A DNA stretch of 64,000 nucleotides from CAYRVX01 sp964427875 (GTDB taxonomy: Bacteria; Planctomycetota; Phycisphaerae; SM23-33), in NCBI GenBank assembly GCA_964427875.1, contig CAYRVX010000002.1, positions 62,001-126,000 of the forward strand, in the 5' to 3' direction. The stretch's first letter is position 1; each line of letters opens with the position of its first letter. Shown here in pieces: positions 44,269 to 52,411 of this stretch. The notes under the pieces are model-generated. The model did not search any database. It saw only the letters and a program-made list of their open reading frames with translations, and was not told the DNA's origin. A program made the translations under genes and the position numbers.

Positions 44269-46359
44269 ATGAGCATGTCGATCTATCCGCAATTGAGCCG
44301 CCCGCCCGGATCGCCTCGCCCCCAAAGGCGGGTCGCCTTCTTAGCCCTCGTCCTGCTGCCGGCCCTGATGGTCTCGGGCAGCGCGCCGGCCGCCGAGGAG
44401 GCCAAGCCCCAACCCGGAGACGTGCGGTGCCGGCCCACCTGGTGCTGCATGGGGATCAACTGGTACGTCGCCAACCCCGACGACCTCGGCGGATCGGTCG
44501 CCGTCGAGTTCCGCCGCAAGGGGACAGGCGACTGGTGGTCGGCGCTGCCGCTGTTTCGCCACCTCTACGGCCGGACGACGATGTTCTCCGGCAGCGTCTT
44601 CCGCCTGGCGCCGGGCACGCAGTACGAGTTCCGCCTGACGATGAAGAAGCCCGACGGCGGCAAGGTCGTGAAGAACACCTCCGCCGGCACGCTGGATTAC
44701 CCGAAGATGCCCTCGCGGACGGTCGCCGTGCCCACCGGCGGGCTGGCGGCGGCACAGGAGAAGGCCGCCCCCGGCACGGTCATGCTGCTGGGCAAGGGGA
44801 CGTACCCGGCCGTGCGGCTGACCAGGTCCGGCAAGCCGAGTCAGTGGATCGTCTACAGGCCCGCCGGCGACGGCGAGGTCGTCATCGAGGGGCGAACGGA
44901 GATCCGCGCCGACTACGTCTGGCTGCACGGGCTGACGCTCCGCGACCCGAAGAACGCCGTCCAGGGCAGCCACAAGGGCATCTGCATCACCAACTGCCGC
45001 ATCTACTCCCACTACGCCATCCACACCGCTCGCGGCAGCGAGAACTACTTCATCGCCGACAACTACTTGAAGGGCGACGCAAACAGCGTCTTCAGCTTCA
45101 GCGGCGAGGGGATCGACTTCGGCTCGGATCGCGGCCGCTGCGGCAACGCCGTGTGCTTCAACGAGATCACCGACTTCGCCGACGGCGTCTCGTACGGCCG
45201 CGGTGACATCGACGTGTACAACAACTACATCCACGAGACGGTGGACGACTTCATCGAGCCGGACTACGCCCGCGAGAACTACCGCCTCTGGAACAACCGC
45301 TGCTACAACTCGATGTGCGGGTTCTCCTTCCAGCCGATGAAGGGCGGGCCGTGGTACATCTTCGACAACATCGACGTCGGGGCCTACCTGCACGCGCTGA
45401 AGGTCAAGGACATCACCGGGCCGAGCGTGATCGTCGGGAACACGATGCTGACGAAGTCCTCGCGGCTGGGCCAGGGCGGCGACATCCTGCGGGGGTGGAT
45501 CCTCAACAACGTCTGGCTGCGGGGCACGAAGGGCCCGCTGGCCGGCAGCGGGCGGTTCCGCCCGGGCATCTCGCCGGTCCGCGTGGACCACAACGCCTAC
45601 GGCACCGGCGGCGGCGAGCCGTGGTCGAGCATCAAGTATGCCGACCTCGCCAAGCAGCACGGCTGGGACCGCAGCAGCCTCTACGTGGACTACCAGGACG
45701 TCTTCCAGGACGACGTGAAGCTCCCCGCCGGCAAACCGTATTACTCATCCAACCTGAAGGGCAACCCCATCCCGCCGGACTGGCACTTCGCCCACTACCT
45801 GCTGCTGCCCAAGGGCGGCTCGAAGCTCATCGACGCGGGGCTGGCCCTGCCGAACATCACCGGCCCGTATCTCGGCAAGGCCCCGGACCTGGGCGCCCAC
45901 GAGCTGGGGCTCGGCACGGCCTGGTACGGCCGGCGGACGTGGGACGAGGACAGCGGGCTCGTTTATGGCATCCCCGAGGGCTGGAAGAAGGCCCCCCTGG
46001 CGAAGGTGGATCGCGGCGAGGCCTTTGGCCTGGGGGCGCGGAAGATGGGCACGGCCGTGGTGCTGAGCTGCCCGTCGCCGGCGATCTTCGCGATGATGAA
46101 GATCGAGCCGGCAAGGGGCGAGGCCCGCTGGACGCGCGCACGCCAGATGGTCTCCGACGATGCGGGCGCGCTGACGGGCATCCTGGAATTCCAGGATGGC
46201 CTCTACGTGCGCCTGTACCGCAAGGGCGACAACGCCCTGCTGATCGCCCAGCGCGTCGAGCCCGCCGGCGTCCTCCACGTCCTCGTCTCCTGCCGCCACG
46301 CCGACCTGCCCAAAGCCCGCCTGGCCATGTTCCAGTTCGTCCGCTCGCTCGTGCGGTGA
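44269..46359 (+). CDS. Exported right-handed beta-helix protein
   Basis: 696 aa. Signal region (FLALVLLPALMVSGSAPAAE), a fibronectin-like beta domain (FRLAPGTQYEFRLTMKKP), then a parallel beta-helix: YVWLHGLTLRDPKN, GICITNCRIYSHYAIHTARG, YFIADNYLKGD, GNAVCFNEITDFADGVSYG, IDVYNNYIHETVDDF. Such folds are used by polysaccharide lyases and related enzymes, but no lyase active-site motif can be named. The end (residues 590-696) is a separate beta domain. GGGAGA lies before the ATG. Confidence 0.75.
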   Translation: MSMSIYPQLSRPPGSPRPQRRVAFLALVLLPALMVSGSAPAAEEAKPQPGDVRCRPTWCCMGINWYVANPDDLGGSVAVEFRRKGTGDWWSALPLFRHLYGRTTMFSGSVFRLAPGTQYEFRLTMKKPDGGKVVKNTSAGTLDYPKMPSRTVAVPTGGLAAAQEKAAPGTVMLLGKGTYPAVRLTRSGKPSQWIVYRPAGDGEVVIEGRTEIRADYVWLHGLTLRDPKNAVQGSHKGICITNCRIYSHYAIHTARGSENYFIADNYLKGDANSVFSFSGEGIDFGSDRGRCGNAVCFNEITDFADGVSYGRGDIDVYNNYIHETVDDFIEPDYARENYRLWNNRCYNSMCGFSFQPMKGGPWYIFDNIDVGAYLHALKVKDITGPSVIVGNTMLTKSSRLGQGGDILRGWILNNVWLRGTKGPLAGSGRFRPGISPVRVDHNAYGTGGGEPWSSIKYADLAKQHGWDRSSLYVDYQDVFQDDVKLPAGKPYYSSNLKGNPIPPDWHFAHYLLLPKGGSKLIDAGLALPNITGPYLGKAPDLGAHELGLGTAWYGRRTWDEDSGLVYGIPEGWKKAPLAKVDRGEAFGLGARKMGTAVVLSCPSPAIFAMMKIEPARGEARWTRARQMVSDDAGALTGILEFQDGLYVRLYRKGDNALLIAQRVEPAGVLHVLVSCRHADLPKARLAMFQFVRSLVR

Positions 46360-46407
46360 GCGGGATGAAATGCTAGAATCCAGTTTGCGGTCACGGAGAG
46401 CGGCCCG

Positions 46408-46725
46408 ATGACCGAGGAAGACCGTCGCGTCTTTGAGGAATTCGCCAGACGGGTCAGGGAGCGATTCCCCGAGGCCCGCATCTGGGCTTTCGGTTCGCGC
46501 GCTCGCGGCGATGCCGCACCGGACAGCGACCTGGACGTGTGTGTTGTCGTCGACGGACTCGATGAGGACAAGGATCGCCAGATCATGGCGGCCGCGTGGC
46601 AGGTGGGCTTTGCCGACGACGTGGTTATCTCCACCGTCACCTTCTCCCAGGAGGAGTTCACGAGCGCCCCACTGTCCGAGAGCGCCATCGTTCGGGAGAT
46701 TCGCCAAAACGGGGTGGTCGCGTGA
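46408..46725 (+). CDS. MNT-type nucleotidyltransferase
   Basis: 105 aa. The nucleotidyltransferase motif is IWAFGSRARGDAAPDSDLDV, giving the GS-x9-10-D-x-D active site. Small proteins like this are the MNT antitoxin halves of HEPN/MNT systems, which AMPylate the partner. The start has CGGAGAG upstream. The stop overlaps the GTG start of the DUF5063 gene (GTGA), a strong sign that the two work as a pair. Confidence 0.87.
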   Translation: MTEEDRRVFEEFARRVRERFPEARIWAFGSRARGDAAPDSDLDVCVVVDGLDEDKDRQIMAAAWQVGFADDVVISTVTFSQEEFTSAPLSESAIVREIRQNGVVA

Positions 46726-47231
46726 GGAGCGACGAAGATCCGCGCGTGCGGCAGTTCTGCGATGACGCCCGAGCGTACTGCCGCTTCATCGACTCCTTCT
46801 CCAGCGGGAAGCCTTCAGACTGCTACACCTCGCTCTTGCGACTTCTGTCAACTCTGGCAAAGAGCGGGGAGGCGCTGCCGTGGGACATGCCCGAGAGGGA
46901 TGACGACCGCGAGGAACGAATGACGCATAGCGACTGGCAGAAGGTCTCGCGAATGATCGCCGAGGTCGTCGAGGCGGATTGTGACGATCTCTGCGAAGAG
47001 CACGCCGATGATGAGGGGGCGATCGACCGCGTCTTCATGCTGTGGGACGACCTCGCCGATCTCTACCTGGATCTCATCGAGGGAATCCGATTGTCCGATG
47101 TTGGCTCCAACGACGCCATAGCCGAGGCAGTCTGGCAGTGGCGGTTCGGTTACGAGCAGCACTGGGGGGAACATTTGCTCAGGGCTCTGAGAACCGTGCA
47201 CGAGATTCGATTCCGCTGCCTTGAGAAGTAG
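46722..47231 (+). CDS. DUF5063 domain protein coupled to the nucleotidyltransferase
   Basis: 169 aa, starting with GTG at 46722. All-helical: RQFCDDARAYCRFIDSFSSG, LLRLLSTLAKSGEALPWDMP, WQKVSRMIAEVVEADCDDL, LWDDLADLYLDLIEGIRLS and a final WQWRFGYEQHWGEHLLRAL. This is the DUF5063 pattern, a helical domain of unknown function. HEPN toxins are also helical, but the R-x4-6-H HEPN motif is not clearly present, although EQHW and RTVHEIRFR are near the C-terminus. Paired with the MNT gene, it is a candidate partner in a toxin-antitoxin-like module. Confidence 0.7.
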   Translation: MRSDEDPRVRQFCDDARAYCRFIDSFSSGKPSDCYTSLLRLLSTLAKSGEALPWDMPERDDDREERMTHSDWQKVSRMIAEVVEADCDDLCEEHADDEGAIDRVFMLWDDLADLYLDLIEGIRLSDVGSNDAIAEAVWQWRFGYEQHWGEHLLRALRTVHEIRFRCLEK

Positions 47232-47232
47232 G

Positions 47233-48291
47233 ATGGGTCACTGCGTGATCTGCCAGCGAGACTGGCGTGAGGTCAGCGGTGCGCTGGGCTTGTGCGCGGG
47301 GTGTATCCTGGGCGATACGCCCGAGGCGCGGGCGCAGGCCGCGGCCGTGCACGAAAGGTCGCGCGGGCGCTTTGGGCTGCCGGCCCAGCCGCCCCGGGCG
47401 GAGGGCGCGGCCGTGTGCCGGCTGTGCGCAAACGCCTGCCGAGTCGCTGAGGGACAGGTCGGCTATTGCGGCGTGCGGCGTAACGACGGCGGGCGGCTCG
47501 TCGGCGGGGATGCCGACGCGGCGGCCGTGCAGTGGTACCACGATCCCCTGCCGACCAACTGCGTGGCTGACTGGGTCTGCCCCGCCTCGGGCGATCGCGG
47601 CTACACGAACCTCGCCGTGTTCTACGAGGCCTGCTCGTTCGACTGCCTGTTCTGTCAGAACTGGCACTACAAGCGTCACAGCATCTCCGGGCCGCGGCAC
47701 AGCGCCTCGGAGCTCGCGGCGGCCGCGGACGAGCGAACGCGGTGCATCTGCTTCTTCGGGGGCGACCCGGCCTGCCAGGTCGAGCACGCGCTGGCCGCGG
47801 CCAAGCAGGCCCGGGCCCGTGCGGCCGGGCGAGTCCTCCGCATCTGCTGGGAGACGAACGGCTGCATGGCACGCGCGGCCCTGGAGCAGATGGCCGAGCT
47901 GTCCCTCGAGAGCGGCGGGTGCGTCAAGTTCGACCTGAAGGCCTGGGACGATTCGCTGCACCGCGCCCTGTGCGGGGCCTCGAACCGAACGACGCTGGCG
48001 AACTTCGAGCACCTCGCCGGCTGGATCCCCCGCCGCCGGGACCCGCCGCTGCTGATCGCCTCGACGCTGCTCGTGCCCGGCTACGTCGACGCCGACCAGG
48101 TCGGCCGGATCGCCGCGTTCCTCGCCCGCCTGGACAGGACGATTCCCCACGCCCTGCTGGCATTCCACCCGTGTTTCGAGATGAAGGACCTGCCGACCAC
48201 GTCCCGCCAGCAGGCCCTCGACTGCCTCGCCGCCGCCAAAGCCGCCGGCCTGACCCGCGTCCGCGTCGGCAACATCCACCTCCTCGCGTAG
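47233..48291 (+). CDS. Radical SAM protein (activating-enzyme / AmmeMemoRadiSam-like)
   Basis: 352 aa. An N-terminal cysteine-rich part (GHCVICQRDW, GLCAGCILG, VCRLCANACRVAEGQVGYCG) precedes the radical SAM motif CSFDCLFCQNW, followed by FFGGDPACQVEHAL, ICWETNGCM and CVKFDLKAWDD. The arrangement resembles the AmmeMemoRadiSam radical SAM proteins and PFL-activase relatives. It should bind a 4Fe-4S cluster and cleave SAM. ATG at 47233 has AAGTAGG upstream. Its TAG stop directly touches a 121-bp repeat element. The partner Memo/AMMECR1 genes are not in the window. Confidence 0.83.
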   Translation: MGHCVICQRDWREVSGALGLCAGCILGDTPEARAQAAAVHERSRGRFGLPAQPPRAEGAAVCRLCANACRVAEGQVGYCGVRRNDGGRLVGGDADAAAVQWYHDPLPTNCVADWVCPASGDRGYTNLAVFYEACSFDCLFCQNWHYKRHSISGPRHSASELAAAADERTRCICFFGGDPACQVEHALAAAKQARARAAGRVLRICWETNGCMARAALEQMAELSLESGGCVKFDLKAWDDSLHRALCGASNRTTLANFEHLAGWIPRRRDPPLLIASTLLVPGYVDADQVGRIAAFLARLDRTIPHALLAFHPCFEMKDLPTTSRQQALDCLAAAKAAGLTRVRVGNIHLLA

Positions 48292-48412
48292 AAAAAAGGG
48301 GACAGGCTACTTTTTTCGCGGCCATGCAGGACTTGCGGCCGCTGTGCCCATTGGGCCGGCCGGGCAGGAACAGCGCCCCGTTTCGCAGAAAAAGTAGCCT
48401 GTCCCTTTTTCT
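48292..48412. repeat. Repeat element with GGGACAGGCTACTTTTT ends, copy 1
   Basis: About 121 bp bounded by AAAAAAGGGGACAGGCTAC and its inverted end GTAGCCTGTCCCTTTTT. The interior is almost the same as that of copy 2 at 49609-49726 (roughly nine of ten bases by eye). It begins right after the stop codon of the radical SAM gene and ends 7 bp before the next ATG. No transposase is inside, so it is a MITE/REP-like non-autonomous element. The AAAAAGTAGCCTGTCCCC ends match a type associated with REP-linked tyrosine transposases, by memory. Confidence 0.85.
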
Positions 48413-48419
48413 CTATGCA

Positions 48420-49085
48420 ATGAGCGATTGCAACGAGTACCGCACGATCAGAAGCCTCGTGTTGGACTACGTTCATCGCAACCAGGGCGTTGTCGTTTAT
48501 GAGGCCCTGACGGCGGAAGTCCTCAAGCGCTTCCCTTGGAGCCAATGGAAGAAGACCCATTGGTCCTGGTATCGGTATCAAATCCTCCGGGGGCGATTTC
48601 GGGAGATGTTTTCCGAGGAGGAACGAAAGGCGCTTTCTGAGGGAACGGCCCCCACGGGCAAACCCAGTCAGCCGGAGCCAAGACCGAAGAGCACCGAGTC
48701 TCTGTCCAAAGGACCCGAGGCAAGGGAACCGGAGATCAAGCGAATCGGCGACGCGATCCTACAAGGGGGTGTCGGGCCAGTCAAAACCTTCTCCTTCCGG
48801 CAGCTTAGTTTCGATTCGGTACACTGTCCCCTCATATCGCCAGCGAACCGTGATTGTCCAGGTGCACTGACCAGCTACCCCACCGTCGGCGGGCCTTCTT
48901 GGCATGAGCCGGAATTCATGGTGTTCGCAAGGCCCCACTTTGGTGCGCTCCATCTCCACAGCGGCCGGTGGCCCGTCGCCGGTCTGTGCCTCGACGCAAT
49001 CTACAAGGATTGGGTGTCCGCTGGAGTTCCAAACATCCACGCTGATCGCAACTGTGTAAGTCCCGCCACGCCGCCCTTCTTCTAG
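48420..49085 (+). CDS. Winged-helix-like protein, probably truncated
   Basis: Formal frame of 221 aa. Residues 1-70 look like a conserved domain (RTIRSLVLDYVHRNQGVVVY, FPWSQWKKTHWSWYRYQI, FREMFSEEERKALSEG), then a Pro/Ser linker and EPEIKRIGDAIL. At about 48762 the recognisable part stops exactly where the convergent gene at 48759 ends; from there the frame runs antisense through it and is unlikely to be native. So this seems the front part of a longer gene cut by a rearrangement. The first ATG is 7 bp after the repeat element, so expression signals may come from the repeat. Confidence 0.6.
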   Translation: MSDCNEYRTIRSLVLDYVHRNQGVVVYEALTAEVLKRFPWSQWKKTHWSWYRYQILRGRFREMFSEEERKALSEGTAPTGKPSQPEPRPKSTESLSKGPEAREPEIKRIGDAILQGGVGPVKTFSFRQLSFDSVHCPLISPANRDCPGALTSYPTVGGPSWHEPEFMVFARPHFGALHLHSGRWPVAGLCLDAIYKDWVSAGVPNIHADRNCVSPATPPFF

Positions 49086-49151
49086 TTTAGCTTGCCCCAA
49101 GACCTTTGGTTCTGCCCAGACGTAATCAGGACTCATCTGCTCGTCGTTCAT
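48759..49151 (-). CDS. Hypothetical beta-rich protein
   Basis: 130 aa from the ATG at 49151, preceded by AAAGGGGA; a longer frame starts at 49187. No signal peptide. The sequence (YVWAEPKVLGQAKLEEGRRG, YTVAISVDVWNSSGHPILVD, WTITVRWRYEGTVYRIETKL) suggests a beta-sandwich with alternating hydrophobic residues. I do not recognise the family. Base composition here is lower in GC than in the rest of the window, hinting at recent arrival. Confidence 0.6.
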   Translation of the reverse strand: MNDEQMSPDYVWAEPKVLGQAKLEEGRRGGTYTVAISVDVWNSSGHPILVDCVEAQTGDGPPAAVEMERTKVGPCEHHEFRLMPRRPADGGVAGQCTWTITVRWRYEGTVYRIETKLPEGEGFDWPDTPL

Positions 49152-49212
49152 AATATCCCCTTTCTCTGCCAAACCTACAACGCTCACATCCTATCGGTCC
49201 CGCCGTGCCGCG

Positions 49213-49515
49213 TCAACCCCGCGTGATTCGCTCCTCGGCCGGCGGCTCGTGCCGATCCGGTGGCCGGAGAACTCCCTTTGGACTGTTCCTTCGGATTCGC
49301 CGACGTATCTCGTGAATAAGGACGCCAACGATACCCGCGAGCACAAAGAACGCGACAAAGCAGAGAATCCCCCACCAGCTAAAGTCGTCCCCACTGGCAT
49401 CACGCTTATCGTCAGGGCTATATGGACTGCCGTAGGGCCAGCCCTGGCCGTTGGCGGACCCAAATGGGAACATTACACCCAAGACAACAGGAAGCACGTA
49501 CGCAAGACGTTTCAT
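49213..49515 (-). CDS. Small membrane protein of unknown function
   Basis: 100 aa. A signal-like N-terminus (MKRLAYVLPVVLGVMFPFGSANG), a short polar part (SPYSPDDKRDASGDDFSWW), one TM helix (ILCFVAFFVLAGIVGVLIHEI) and a basic cytoplasmic end (RRRIRRNSPKGVL). No family recognised. It lies in the lower-GC, repeat-rich patch near the hypothetical gene at 48759, 61 bp apart in the same direction. Confidence 0.6.
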   Translation of the reverse strand: MKRLAYVLPVVLGVMFPFGSANGQGWPYGSPYSPDDKRDASGDDFSWWGILCFVAFFVLAGIVGVLIHEIRRRIRRNSPKGVLRPPDRHEPPAEERITRG

Positions 49516-49608
49516 GGTTCAATCCGTTTCATTCTGAAAGGTGATTCGCATCATCGCCGCCGTGGCGGGTCGCCGTCAAGCCATCGCCGATATTCCCGAA
49601 CCCAAGTA

Positions 49609-49726
49609 GAAAAGGGGACAGGCTACTTTTTTCGCGCCCATGCAGGACTTGCGGCCGCTGCGCCGATTGGGCCGGCCGGCAGGAACGGCGCCCCGTTGCG
49701 CAGAAAAAGTAGCCTGTCCCCTTTTC
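49609..49726. repeat. Repeat element with GGGACAGGCTACTTTTT ends, copy 2
   Basis: About 118 bp with the same terminal inverted repeats and interior as copy 1 (TGCAGGACTTGCGGCCGCTG shared). It ends exactly where the stop codon of the minus-strand gene at 49727 begins. The two copies lie about 1.2 kb apart in the same orientation and flank the three low-GC genes. Confidence 0.85.
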
Positions 49727-50596
49727 TCACGGCGACGGCGTCTCGGGGAGCACGGTGGCCTTCGAGCGGGTGCGCTGGAGCTCGGCGGAGGAGGGCCTCC
49801 TCTCGAGGATGCTGAGGGACATCTCGATGAGCTCGGCGGCTTCCTCCGGGGCGAGGGTGCCGACGGTGACCATGTCGCAGTCGCGGATGGCGTTCCAGAC
49901 GAAGGTCATGGCCTGGAACGGCCGGATCTGCCCGGCCGCCATCGTCTTGATGGTCATGACCGGCTTGGCGGCCTTCTGAATGAGCCGGGCGATCCAGTCC
50001 ACCTCGATGTGCATCAGGAAGCCCATCGCGTTGAAGGGCTGGATGTAGGTCTCGACGTCCAGGTGAGTCTCGTCGGCGTAGACGATCGTCTCGGGGACGT
50101 GCGTGCTGAGGCCGGGGATCATCCCGCGCTCGCGGATCATCCGGCAGATCACGTCCATCTGCCGCACCGTCCGGGCGCACTGGTCCACCATCTTGTCGGT
50201 CACGCTGGTGTGCGGCATGCAGATCTTCGCGCCCTTGGCGACCTCGTTGTCGAGCGTCTTGGCGACCTCGGCGAGATCGAAGCCGTCGACGGGCGTCCTC
50301 GGCGTGGTCTCAAACGACGGCGTCGAGACGACGATGGCGGCGATGCCCGTGCGCTCTTGGGCCGCCCGGATGGCCTCGGGCATCACCGAGTCGGTGTGGG
50401 GGCACATGATGGTATCGACGCCCGCCCGCAGGAAGACCTCGATGACGTCGGCGACCGTCTCCGGCGAGGTGACCGTCCGCTCGATGAACCGGGTCTTGGC
50501 CTGCGTGCAGTGGGTGTAGCCGAGGAACCAGTTGGTCCCGATGATCATCCGGGAGACGGAAAGCCCGCCGACCGTCGTTCTGGGAAAGCCGCTCAT
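49727..50596 (-). CDS. TIM-barrel protein related to aldo/keto reductases, function unknown
   Basis: 289 aa. Begins TTVGGLSVSRMIIGTNWFLG and ends with KAAKPVMTIKTMAAGQIRPF, then MVTVGTLAPEEAAELIEM, both reminiscent of the first and last strands of the aldo/keto reductase barrel. The middle (VFLRAGVDTIMCPHTDSVMP, VVSTPSFETTP, IPGLSTHVPETIVYADE) does not show the usual Asp-Tyr-Lys-His tetrad. It may be a lyase or binding protein on the same fold. Its stop touches repeat copy 2. Confidence 0.6.
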   Translation of the reverse strand: MSGFPRTTVGGLSVSRMIIGTNWFLGYTHCTQAKTRFIERTVTSPETVADVIEVFLRAGVDTIMCPHTDSVMPEAIRAAQERTGIAAIVVSTPSFETTPRTPVDGFDLAEVAKTLDNEVAKGAKICMPHTSVTDKMVDQCARTVRQMDVICRMIRERGMIPGLSTHVPETIVYADETHLDVETYIQPFNAMGFLMHIEVDWIARLIQKAAKPVMTIKTMAAGQIRPFQAMTFVWNAIRDCDMVTVGTLAPEEAAELIEMSLSILERRPSSAELQRTRSKATVLPETPSP

Positions 50597-51009
50597 CGCA
50601 TAAACTCCTCAAAGTGACCGATTTCGTCCCTTACTGAGCGGTCTTCGTTGACTCGTGAACTGGTTAACTCGTTAATTCGAAAACAGCTGCGCTGTAAGGC
50701 CACCGGTGCGTTCGTCGCACGGAACACCGCGGCCAGCAAAGCCTATCCGACAGGCAGCCAGGGAGCAAAAAGCTCCGGCAATCTGTACAAGCTCTTACGA
50801 TTTAACGAGTTAACGAATCAACGGGTCAACCGACACGCCGTAAGCCGATGCCCGTCGGTCAGTCTGAGTAAACTCCGTACGATCCAATCTCCGCCATCCC
50901 ACCCGCGAGCCGCGACTCGTGCTGCGCAGCGAAGCGCCGCTTCGCAGAGCAGTACCGGAAGGGAGCGGGAATCCTGCGCGACCGAGAGGAGACTCCACCA
51001 AAGAGGCCC
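50597..51009. other. 413-bp gene-free stretch with inverted repeat
   Basis: No gene seen. GTTGACTCGTGAACTGGTTA at 50647 and an inverted partner ending AACGAATCAACGGGTCAAC at 50830 bracket about 120 bp that contains GAGCAAAAAGCTC and GCGGCCAGCAAAG-type short palindromes. The arrangement is like a MITE or a long hairpin. AT-rich by local standards. Confidence 0.65.
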
Positions 51010-52047
51010 TCACTTCACCGGCCCGTAGCGCGGGCCGATGGTCGGGGCAATCTTCTTGCCGAGCGCCAGCAGCGAATCGCTCTGCTCCTTGGACAGCGGC
51101 TTGTACTTCCGGGCGATCTCGACGTTCCTTACGGCGTGCTCGACGGTGTACGGGCCCACCACGGCCACGCTGAGGCCCTCCAGGTCGAGCGCGTAGGCCA
51201 GCGCGTGCGGCATGCGGTCCGGCTCCGTGACGCAGCCGACGAAGCCGCGGCGGTGATTGCGGAAGCCGCCCTTGATCCCGACGTAGACCTTCATCGCGAC
51301 GATGCCGGCGTTGCGCTTCCTCGCCTCGGGCAGGACCACGCCCTCGAAGTTGTACACGTTCCGGTCGGCGTAGTTCATGACGCACATGATCACGTCGATC
51401 TGATCGGTCTGGAGCATTCGGACGAAGTTGCCCGGCCGGTTGTGGCCGGAGATCCCGATGAAGCGGACCTTCCCGGCCTCCTTCTGCTTCAGGAGGTACT
51501 CGAGCACGCCGCCCTTGCCGCAGACGCGGTCGAGGTTCTTGCCGCCGATGCTGTGGATGTGGACGAGATCGGCGTGGTCGGTCTTGAGGAGGCGCAGCGA
51601 CTCGCCCAGCGAGCGTTCGGCGCGGTCGGCCCGGTCCGTGGAGACCTTCGTCACGACGAACAGCTCGTCGCGGCGCTTGGGGATCAGGTGGCCGAGGATC
51701 TCCTCGGCGTTGCCGTAGATCCTCGCGGTGTCCACGTAGGTCACCCCGCGGTCCAGCGCGGCACCGAAGATCTTGATCCCCTCCTGCACGTCCACCGGCC
51801 CTTCTCCGACCGGCGCGGTGCCGAGGCCGAGGATGGTGACCTTCTGCTTGGTGCGGCCGAGGACGCGGGTCGGCAGCGCCGCCGCCTTGGCGGCCGGCGC
51901 CTCGCGCCCCGCGGCGGCCACGACCAGCCCGGCGCCCGCGCAGGCCGCCTTCCTCAGGAACTCGCGCCGCCCCATTGACTCGCCCTGCCGGGCCGTGCGG
52001 CCCGCGGCGCACGTGACGCGTGGATCGGCAGTCAGATCGCTGTTCAT
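51010..52047 (-). CDS. Tat-exported aldo/keto reductase
   Basis: 345 aa from the ATG at 52047 (GAGGATG upstream); the twin-arginine signal MGRREFLRKAACAGAGLVV starts at residue 25, an N-terminal extension common in planctomycete Tat proteins. The aldo/keto reductase tetrad is present: Asp and Tyr in TYVDTARIYGNAEEI, Lys in LFVVTKVSTD, His in ADLVHIHSIGG. The C-terminus has LDLEGLSVAVVGPYTVEHAV, with the usual cofactor loop. It probably reduces a carbonyl of a sugar-like substrate outside the cytoplasm, cofactor delivered by Tat. Same strand as the preceding TIM-barrel gene. Confidence 0.87.
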   Translation of the reverse strand: MNSDLTADPRVTCAAGRTARQGESMGRREFLRKAACAGAGLVVAAAGREAPAAKAAALPTRVLGRTKQKVTILGLGTAPVGEGPVDVQEGIKIFGAALDRGVTYVDTARIYGNAEEILGHLIPKRRDELFVVTKVSTDRADRAERSLGESLRLLKTDHADLVHIHSIGGKNLDRVCGKGGVLEYLLKQKEAGKVRFIGISGHNRPGNFVRMLQTDQIDVIMCVMNYADRNVYNFEGVVLPEARKRNAGIVAMKVYVGIKGGFRNHRRGFVGCVTEPDRMPHALAYALDLEGLSVAVVGPYTVEHAVRNVEIARKYKPLSKEQSDSLLALGKKIAPTIGPRYGPVK

Positions 52048-52159
52048 GATGGCATCATCCTCAAAGGACACACCGGTCGGACCCGGCGAGAGACAAAGCC
52101 TGCGATGCACCGACATCTTACCTCGCTGGCGGGGGAACGTCAAACCACGCTGCAAGCCC

Positions 52160-52411
52160 AAGCCGCCGCGTGTGCGAGGACAAATCCGGGGAGGTTTCCT
52201 CTTCGCCCCGTATGGGGCGGTACGTGGGTAGCCCAGGGCGACCGGAGGGAGCCCTGGGTACGCGTCACCCTTTGTGCGGAGCCTCGTATGGGGCGACCGT
52301 GAGGTACGGTCACCCCTGCCGGGGTTCCGCGAAATACACGCCCTGCAAACCCAGGGCTTGCGGCAAACAGCGCCGCGGCGCCCTGGGCTATCAACGTCCG
52401 CTCCTCCGGAG
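52160..52411. repeat. Cluster of CCCAGGGC / GCCCCGTATGGGGC palindromes
   Basis: Contains GCCCCGTATGGGGC, GTAGCCCAGGGCGACCGGAG with its reversed GGAGCCCTGGGTAC, CTCGTATGGGGCGACCGTGA and GCGGCGCCCTGGGCTATC. With the upstream 110 bp (52048-52159) the gap between genes is 364 bp. Short frames in it are repeat-derived and were not called. This repeat type is frequent in planctomycetes, by memory. Confidence 0.65.

Noticed and set aside
50681..50797. Possible tRNA or small RNA in the inverted-repeat unit
   Set aside because: No cloverleaf, T-loop consensus or CCA-proximal stem could be formed by eye.
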